Shown piece by piece: positions 23,743-30,357 of a stretch of 30,357 nucleotides of DNA. How positions within the stretch are numbered: the stretch's first letter is position 1; each line of letters opens with the position of its first letter. The stretch is from Phaeoceros laevis (Eukaryota > Anthocerotophyta > Anthocerotopsida > Notothyladales), in the NCBI GenBank assembly GCA_049999765.1, contig JBNGIQ010008817.1, positions 1-30,357 on the forward strand, read 5' to 3'. The position numbers and the translations under genes are program-made. The notes under the pieces were generated by a model. That model was not told the DNA's origin, did no database searches, and saw only the letters and a program-made list of their open reading frames with translations.

Positions 23743-26700
23743 TCAAAAAACATCACTGAATGTTTGAGCTGCCGACTGCGCTTGTTGTGCCTCTTCCTCG
23801 TCCCAGTCCAAGTCTGCATTTCTGGCATCCGAGTCAGAGTCCGCGCCACCACCACCACCACTGTCGGATCGAATGGGGGTCTCCAAAGGAGGCGGCTTCA
23901 TCCACCGAATGAGCGGCCAGTTGATGCCATCGAAGAAGGGGTGGGGTGCACCTTGATGTCGTTGGCCCCTTGAAACGCCCCCAACCGCCTGGTGGGATCC
24001 CTCTGCAGAAGGCCCCGGATGAGCTGCCGCCCCGTCAAGCTCACAGGAATGCTGCTGGGGAAAGTGAGCTCCTTGCCGAGCACGTTGGAGAAGGTCTTCT
24101 GCCTGTTGCGCCCTCTGAAAGGAGTCCGCCCATAGAGCATCTCGTAGAGCAGAATCCCCAAGGCCCACCAATCCACCGCGCTGGTGTGTCCCCCCCCCTG
24201 AGTTGATCTCCGGCGCAATGTACTCTTCCGTCCCCACAAATGAGTTGGAAGAGACTGTCGGTTCGGCGTAGAAGACCGGATTAGGCATATCCCGCCGCCG
24301 CTTGCATCTCCTCCCGTTGGGCAAGGTGGGGATGATGAGCTGCGGCTTGGTGGAGGTGAGGAAAGAGAGATCAAAATCGGTCACAAGGATATGGCCGTTC
24401 CTCTGCAACAGCACATTTTCGGGCTTGAGGTCACGGTAGATGATGCCCATGCAGTGCAGGTACTCTAGCGCCACCACCACCTCGGCGGTGTAGAATCTGG
24501 CCACCTCCTCGCTGAACACCTTGAGCGGCTGCCGATCCAGCAGCACAAACAGCTCCCCTCCGGGACAGAAATCGGTGATGAGGCAGACTTGAGTCTTGGT
24601 GATGAAGGAGGCGTAGAGCGTGGGCAGGAAGGGGTGGTCCATCATGGCCAGGATCTCCCTCTCCGCACACGCCCGGTGCACCTTGTTGCGGTTGAGCATC
24701 ACCGACTTGTCCATGGCCTTCATGGCGTACACCTGCCCCGTGCCCCGCAGCTCCACCAGGTGCACGCTGCCCGTGTCCCCGCACCCCAGCGGCCGGATGG
24801 GCCGGAAATGCTTCAACCCTAGCCTCTCCCCCGCGCTTCCGCTCCTTTGCACATTGCGGATGGCATGCCAGAAGGGGCTGTCGGACTTGTGAGGGCGCGG
24901 GGTGACAAGACTGGCGTGCTTGGCCCAGAGGTCTTCTGGACTCAGGTTTGCATCGGGAAGCTCTCGGGCTGCCGAATCCACATTCAAGGCGGTGGCGCGC
25001 ACCACCCTCGCCCCCTCCTGCTCCGTCCTCTCGGACAATCTCTTCCTTGCAGGCTCGTACTCGCTGCCATCCAGCTGCACCCCGATGAAGTATTGGATGC
25101 CCGGATGGCGTCCGCGATCTTGGACACTATGGCCCGATCCGTGTCTGGTCCCTGCAGGAACCTGCAATTCCGCCCTAGCATCTCCTCCCGCGTGTACTCC
25201 GTGAGCTCCAGGAAGTGGTCCGAGGCGAAGATGATGGGGTTGTCAGGCAACCGAGGGTCTGTGATCACGAAATTCTTCTCAATCCGCTCCAGCGTGGTGG
25301 CCAGGTCGATGCCCCGCCGGATCTCGGTGGCGCGCTCCGCGTCGTCCAGGCTCTCCCGCTCCTCGTCGTCCACCATGATCAGGTCCGGCTCCGGGAAATG
25401 CTCCAGCAGATCCCTCTCCGCCACCTTCCTCTCCACCTTCCTCTCCAACCCCAGCAGGGACAGAAACCCTGACGACCTGTGCCGGGTCCTGGTCCCTCCT
25501 TCTCCGTATGCCACCGCCTCCTCGACATCCCCTCCTCCCACATTGCTGAAAGCGGACCGTCCTCCCACATTGCTGAAAGCGGATTGCCTCTTGTTCCCTG
25601 TTTGTGAAGCCCTCCTGCTGGCTGCCCCTGCTGCCCCATCCATCGTCTGGGAAGTCCTCCTGCTCGGGGAGCTCACGGATTGCTGCTGTGTCTTCTCAGG
25701 CTTGGTAACGGCATTCACAATCTGCGAAACCACACCAGAAACATTCTCCTTCTGCCTGGCATCGTACTTGATGAGGGACTCCGGAAGGCCGTTGGGGCGC
25801 AGTGAGTTGGCCTCGGTCCCCTCAGTGTACTTGCTCACCTCCACCTGCATCCCAATGAATTTGATGACGACGCCCTCGTCATCCTTGATGGGGGAGATGG
25901 TGAGCAGGTTCCAGAATCGGGTGCCGTCCTTCTTGTACTTGAGCAGCCTGCCACAGAAGGTGGTGCCATCCTTGAGCGCGGCTCGGATGCGGGCAACATC
26001 GGCGGCATCGGTGTCGGGGCCCTGCAGGAAGCGGCAGTTGCGCCCGATCACCTCCTTGGAGGAGTAGCCCGTCATGCTGAAGAATCCAGCGCTGGCGTAG
26101 AGGATGGGGAAGTCGGGCTTGGTGGCATCCGACACCACGAACGTCTGCTGGAACGAGCTCAGCGCGTCCTTGACGTCCTTGCTCACCTTGGGCAGGTTGG
26201 AGGAGGACACCGCCGTCACATCGCTGCCGCCGCTGCCACCCCCGCCCTCGCTGCCGCCTCCATCCGAGGTGCGCACTGTGGTGGCGGAGGTGCGTGACAG
26301 GTCGGTGGAGGCAGCCTCCCCCGACTTGCGAGGGGTGAGGTTGAGGTCTTCCCCGGACCTGCGTGTGCCCACCCGCCCCGATCCCAGCTCCTCCTTCACC
26401 ACCAGCCCCCACTGTGCCGCCCGGTCCGCAATAGCCCTGTCCGTCAGCTGCTGCATCTGCATCTCGGTCTGCTGCTGCACCGGCTTCTCTTTCAAGCTCT
26501 TCTGCGGCAAAGCGTAGGCCCGCAGGTTGAGCTGCTCCAGCTGCTGTTGTGGCGGAATCTTCGGAGGTGGCCGTGTTGGAGGTGGTTCCAGCTCAATCTA
26601 CTCCTGCGCCAGAGCCGAGGGCGGGGGGAGCTTCTCCTGGGACCACTTCTTGCCCATGGCCCCCTGCGGAATGGCCAGCAGCTCGTCCAGCCGACTGCCT

Positions 26701-27121
26701 CCCCCTGACCCGCCTCCATCGGCCGGCTTCAGCTTGGACCAGGGCACGGGCTCCTTGTTCTTGGGCTTGGAATTCTCCTCCTCGCCGTCGGAGTGGGAGC
26801 GGTAGGGGCGGCGCTCGTCGGGGAAGACATTCTTGTTGAAGCTGGGGGGCTCGGTTGCCAGGGCCAGCACTGCGGGGTGCCTCCGAAGACAAGCACATTG
26901 AGGCGCACGGGGGTGAAGGAGCCCCCGAACCCCAAGCTGGCAGCGGCCGCGCTGGTTGATGGTCCCCCAAACACCTCCAGCGACCCGCGCGAGTCCCGAG
27001 GGGACAGCTCTTGCTGCTGCTGGTGCCCCAGTGGAATTCTGCCTCCTCTGAATGGCGACGGCTGGCTCGGCCGCGTTGGGGCCGGCGGCCAGTCGGCAAT
27101 AGGCGCCTTGGACACAGGCAT
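23743..27121 (-). pseudogene. PHOT: Intronless phototropin (LOV1-LOV2-AGC kinase) with multiple disabling lesions
   Basis: Blue-light receptor sequence on the minus strand without introns, from MPVSKAPIADWPPAPTRP at 27121. The N-terminal region contains RDSRGSLEVF. LOV1 has the flavin-binding GRNCRFLQGPDTD near 26050-26010, then FCGRLLKYKKDGTRFWNLLT. LOV2 has GRNCRFLQGPDTD near 25185-25140. The kinase has AMKAMDKS, YRDLKPENVLL, the phototropin-type DFDLS (about 24380) and FVGTEEYIAPEI. Lesions: (1) a frame change between about 26960 and 26840; (2) an in-frame TAG at 26600-26598; (3) loss of about 35 codons from mid-LOV2 with a frame change at about 25100, joining KIADAIR to QYFIGVQLDGSE; (4) one extra G in the 9-base run 24198-24190; (5) a 5-bp duplication (GGGGT on plus) at 23937-23947. 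Lesions 4 and 5 offset each other but scramble subdomains IX-XI (true reading TSAVDWWALGILLYEMLYGR). No phytochrome domain is present, so it is not a neochrome. Confidence 0.85.
25534..25583 (-). repeat. 27-bp tandem duplication in phototropin linker
   Basis: A 23-base identical segment occurs at 25534-25556 and 25561-25583, so the inter-LOV linker reads QSAFSNVGGRSAFSNVGG. It keeps frame. Confidence 0.85.
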
Positions 27122-27548
27122 GGCTGCTGCTGTTGCTTCCTGTGCTAGGTGGTAGTAGCTGCGTGAGCAAGAGGAACCGTCAACCACGCGAGCAATTGCC
27201 AGAAGGAGTAAAATTCCAGACTTGTGGCTAAGGTTTGCGTGCGACGCCGTCTTGTTGCGCTGCGGGGCACGGCGGCCCGGGGGGAGAGGCGAAAAATAGT
27301 GTGCCAATGGAACGCATGCTGCATGCATGCGGCGTGCTACAGTCCACTGGACGGCAATTTGTTCTGCAGGACAATGCGGGGCTGCAGGGCATGGTTGGTT
27401 ACGGAGCACGACGGCTTTGAGGCTGCAAAGCTCTACTGCGGGGCATGGCAGCCTGCTGCGGGGCGATGCGGACTTGTGGCCTGCTGGGCAAGGCGTTTTG
27501 CCGAGCTGCGGGACTGCTAGCACTACAGGTTTCTTCTCCAAGCCCCTG
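27122..27548. other. GC-rich spacer between phototropin and PPR pseudogenes
   Basis: About 430 bp between two divergently oriented pseudogenes. It has several short GC-rich motifs (TGCGGGGCATGG-like) repeated loosely, and no gene that I recognise. Confidence 0.4.
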
Positions 27549-28787
27549 ATGGAGCTCGAGCTCGTGCACGCCAAGTTTTTGACAGCATGGCCACAAAGGA
27601 TATGGTGACATGGGCAGTGCTGATCGCTGGGTATGGACAGCAAGGACTCGGCCAAGAGGCGCTTGTTGTGTGTGGACAAATGGAGGAGGCAGGCCTCAAT
27701 TTGGCTAACGATGCTACTTTTGCTTGCCTTCTGAAGGCGTGTGCAAGCACTGGTGCCTTGCAGAAGGGCAGGCAGCTCCACTCACAGATTTTCAAAAGAG
27801 GACTGCTGGATAACGTAGTGCTGGGCAACTGCCTGGTGGACATGTATGCAAACTGTGGTGAGCTGGAAGATGCACGCCAGGTTTTGACAGCATGGACTCA
27901 AAGGATTTGGTGACATGGAATGCCCTGATAGCTGGGTATGGGAAATGTGGTGAACTGAAAGATGCACGCCAGGTTTTTGACAGCATGGCCACAGAGGATG
28001 TGGTAATATGGAATGCCCTGATTGCTGTGTATGCACAGCAAGGACTCGGTCAAGAGGCGCTTGTTGTGTATGGACAAATGGAGGAGGCGGGCCTCATTTT
28101 GGCTGACCATGTTACTTTTGCTTGCCTTCTGAAGGCATGTGGAAGCACTGGTGCCATACAGAAGGGCAGGGAGCTGCAGTCAAAGATTGGGAAAAGAGGT
28201 CTATTGGATGACGTGGTGTGGGCACCTGCCTGGTGGACATGTATGCAAAATGTGGTGAGCTGGAAGATGCGCGTCAGTTTTTTGACAGCATGGACACAAA
28301 GGTTGTGGTGACATGGAATGCTCTGATTGCTAGGTATGCACAGCAAGGACTCGGCCAAGAGGCGCTTGTTGTGTATGGACAAATGGAGGAGGCGGGTCTC
28401 ATTTTGGCTGATCATGTTACTTTTGCTTACCCTCTGAAGGCATGTGCAAGCACTGGTGCCATACAGAAGGGCAGGGTGCTACACTCAAAGATTGTCGAAA
28501 GAGGTCTGCTGGATGATGTAGTGGTGGGCACCTGCCTGGTGGACATGTATGCAAAATGTGGTAGATGGTCCGATGTGGACAGAATTGAAACACAGAGATG
28601 GGTAGCAGGAGCTAACAAGAAACCTGCAGTGGCGAGCAATGAGGTGAATAAGGAGGTACACAGATTTTTGGTGGGAGAAAGGAGAATGGATATTGCACTT
28701 AAGGTAGAAAGCACAAATGCACGTGTGAAGCAGGAAGGAGCCCACGTACCTCACACACAGTTGGTGCGGAAGCCACTGAGGCATATC
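27549..28787 (+). pseudogene. PPR gene remnant (PLS repeats plus partial E domain), truncated
   Basis: The sequence begins abruptly inside a repeat (MELELVHAKFLTAW, equivalent to GELEDARQVFDSM). It continues with VTWAVLIAGYGQQGLGQEAL, CLLKACASTGALQKGRQLHS, RGLLDNVVLGNCLVDMYANC, GELKDARQVFDSMATEDVVI, and so on. It ends with E-domain text GRWSDVDRIETQRWVAGANK, NEVNKEVHRFLVGERRMDI and QEGAHVPHTQLV. One-base losses near 27883 (a T run) and 28220 shift the frame. There is no start region and no DYW domain: the sequence leaves the E domain at about 28780 and enters duplicated material. A fused open frame continues to 29006 but carries non-PPR residues. Confidence 0.85.
27581..28590 (+). repeat. Near-identical tandem PPR triplet units
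   Basis: The junction GACAGCATGG recurs at 27581, 27886, 27979 and 28284, giving spacings of 305, 93 and 305 bp. The 305-bp units are one P-L-S triplet (about 102 residues) and the 93-bp unit is one S motif. Long stretches such as CAGCAAGGACTCGGCCAAGA and GTGTATGGACAAATGGAGGA are the same in several units, so amplification was recent. Confidence 0.85.
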
Positions 28788-28855
28788 CAGTGTATAACCG
28801 TCGAGCAAGTAACTGTTGTGGGAGGCTTGTATGTAGATGGGGCTGTTGGCATGAC
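28788..28855 (-). pseudogene. Fragment homologous to 5' end of the lectin gene
   Basis: A 23-base segment (CAGTGTATAACCGTCGAGCA plus AGT) is identical to 21347-21369, and weaker similarity continues toward the lectin start codon. On the minus strand it reads YLLDGYTL, as in the lectin (NLLDGYTL). It sits between the cut PPR E domain and LRRC9 copy C. Confidence 0.65.
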
Positions 28856-28903
28856 CAACATCGACTGCTTTCAGCCAGCGCTCCCAGGTCAGGTGCCGTA
28901 TGT

Positions 28904-29830
28904 GTGGAAATTTCTTTCCTCTAGCTATAGACGAGTTCCAATAGCATTTGCTGGCCCTGCCCATTGCAAGCCAGCCGCCCTCGAGTACTACTCCGGATCG
29001 TTTTGATACTGGATGTGATTCTTGACAAAGATAATTTGGCTTTTCTGCCAGGGTTGATTGAGATACTGACGGAATAACCCGGTAACTGTGAATGGTCTGA
29101 AGCACGTGTGCCCATTCATTTTTCTCGTTGCCCAGGTTCAGATCAGTTGATTAATTAATGGAGACCAGAATAAAAGTCACATGAGAACTGGTCAGAAGTT
29201 CATATCATCTCATTATGTCATGTGTCTGGCCAGATGACTCGTCAACATATGTATCGGACGGCAGTGGTTAGCAAACTCACACAGTTGAGCTTTCTTGATT
29301 GAAGGAAATCACTACGGTTCTGAAGACCTCGTGCTGTGCTGGGCTTTTCAGTTTTGCGTTGTGTATTGGGTACTGTTGAGGAGGAGAGGCTGAGCACTAC
29401 TTGGCAGGGAAGGAGGGTGCAATCCCTTCCGATCTGAACACAGTTTTAGAATCAACCAGCAACAGCCATGCGGGAGCTCACGATGGGCTGCAGTAAGACT
29501 GGATCAGGCAGCCACCTGATCCGGTCTTATTTCAAAAGCAGGATGTGGGAGGAGCAAAACGTTATCGTTCTTCCTACGGTGTTTTCATGGTACGGAACAG
29601 TCATGCATGTCAAGGGTCGAACAATCCCAATTCATGAACCAGGCACCAAACCACAGCCTTGATTTGACTGTATCAACTCCAGGTTCATAGAGGTCAGTCA
29701 GGAACAGGGACTTGTTCTTGGCTGCCCCTTGTAGCCTAGCGAGTTCTCAGTTGGCTTGAAGGTAAGCATGACACTGTTCTCGTAAATGTTCGTTGGGGCT
29801 GTAGCCCTTGACTGCAGTAGGGTTGCAGTA
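28904..29830 (+). repeat. Duplicated LRRC9 3'-end block, copy C
   Basis: Same content and order as copy B: a shared non-LRRC9 lead-in (28904-29027), then LRRC9 intron and exon sequence from about 29028, with the same internal deletion of about 175 bp and the same join GGGCTGCAGTAAGACTGGAT. It is closer to copy B than to the original gene. Confidence 0.9.
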
Positions 29831-30045
29831 AGTTGACAATGTTGTTAAGGCAAATCTTGATCATGATAATCACAGGTCGACAAGACCAGCTGGTACAGCA
29901 GGGTAAGCCAAATCGACAACTTGGCTCCTGTCTCTTGCTTATGATGCGTTCTTCCTAGTGCATGGGTCGACCATGTACTTGGACCCTCAGCACTTTATTC
30001 AGAGGCATCTTACTGCAGCCAGTGACGTCTATGGTTTTGGAATGG
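29831..30045 (+). pseudogene. Receptor-like kinase fragment fused to LRRC9 copy C
   Basis: This matches copy B's kinase piece but keeps 44 bp lost there, so one frame reads LAYDAFFLVHGSTMYLDPQH then [18 protein letters not shown]. That is an activation segment with the GSTxYLDPxxF motif. Similarity to copy B stops at about 30047, in subdomain IX. Confidence 0.8.
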
Positions 30046-30357
30046 TCCCCAGGTTCCGGTACTTCACCTAGAAAATATAAATCCGAAGCACACCAGTTGC
30101 TAGAGCTTAGCGGAGGCCCACATATATATACCAATATGTGACAGAAAGCTGAGGCACGGAGGATGGGATTCCGTTGGAGAAGGAGAGCGTGCAGATGCAA
30201 ATTCAACAGGTTACGTTAACATGTGCTTGTCGAGACCAATCGCAACACCCTTTTCATTGCAAGTTGTCACAGATGGCCTTGGAAAATTCGGTGGTGGTGG
30301 CAGTCCCTCCCAGATCTCCAGTACGCCACCTGCCCTCAGCAATAGTTTTTAATATAG
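30046..30357. other. Unassigned right edge
   Basis: No conserved coding sequence recognised. A minus-strand frame (29955-30206) overlaps the kinase fragment and looks like chance. Confidence 0.4.

Noticed and set aside
24847-26067. Long plus-strand open frame of 406 codons
   Set aside because: It is the antisense shadow of the phototropin LOV region. GC-rich sequence leaves the opposite strand open, and it resembles nothing.
23743-27121. Neochrome (phytochrome-phototropin fusion)
   Set aside because: The N-terminus has phototropin-type sequence and no phytochrome GAF/PHY motifs upstream.
27549-28787. Frameshifts as sequencing error in a working PPR gene
   Set aside because: One-base losses in T runs could be errors, but the gene also lacks a start and the DYW end, so a pseudogene is the better call.
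28485-29105. Minus-strand open frame of 206 codons
   Set aside because: It crosses the PPR tail, the lectin fragment and LRRC9 copy C. Only the short YLLDGYTL part is meaningful and it is listed as a lectin fragment.

Overview
The window looks like nuclear DNA from a seedless land plant with swimming sperm; a hornwort is my first guess and a lycophyte second. The evidence is: GT-AG introns that are mostly 80-140 bp; several PPR genes of the PLS/DYW (RNA-editing) class; a nuclear gene for a plastid ribosomal protein; two cilium/basal-body genes (centrin and an LRRC9 homologue); and phototropin sequence without introns, which as I recall is typical of hornworts. The species call is inference.

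Left part (1-9.2 kb): a decayed PPR gene on the minus strand (1-1400), an intact five-exon plastid ribosomal protein bL19 gene (2053-3146), an intact single-exon hydroxyproline O-arabinosyltransferase gene on the minus strand (3664-4773), a decayed PPR-E-DYW gene (5975-7784) and an intact four-exon cytosolic ribosomal protein eL37 gene (8389-9194).

Middle (9.7-20.4 kb): a seven-exon centrin gene (minus, 9898-11003), an AT-rich stretch with no gene I can identify (11.34-12.54 kb), an unresolved coding-like stretch (12.57-13.17 kb), and a large LRRC9-like leucine-rich-repeat gene of about 20 coding exons (13303-20404) that is cut by a 100-N gap. I derived the splice junctions by hand. The bL19, eL37 and centrin models each give whole codons with family-typical lengths.

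Right part (20.9-30.36 kb): a small bulb-type lectin gene (minus, 20960-21406), then a mosaic of duplicated gene pieces. The 3' end of the LRRC9 gene, introns included, recurs twice (22.18-23.03 and 29.03-29.83 kb). Both copies share an internal deletion and both are joined to a decayed receptor-kinase C-lobe. Pieces of the lectin gene also recur. Between the copies lie an intronless phototropin pseudogene with at least five lesions (minus, 23743-27121) and a PPR pseudogene made of nearly identical DNA repeats (27549-28780), whose E domain ends where duplicated sequence begins.

The intact genes do not form an operon. The notable functional pairing is centrin next to LRRC9, both tied to motile cilia. 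I see no convincing new defence or mobile system. The most informative region is the chimeric duplication cluster at 19.6-30.05 kb.
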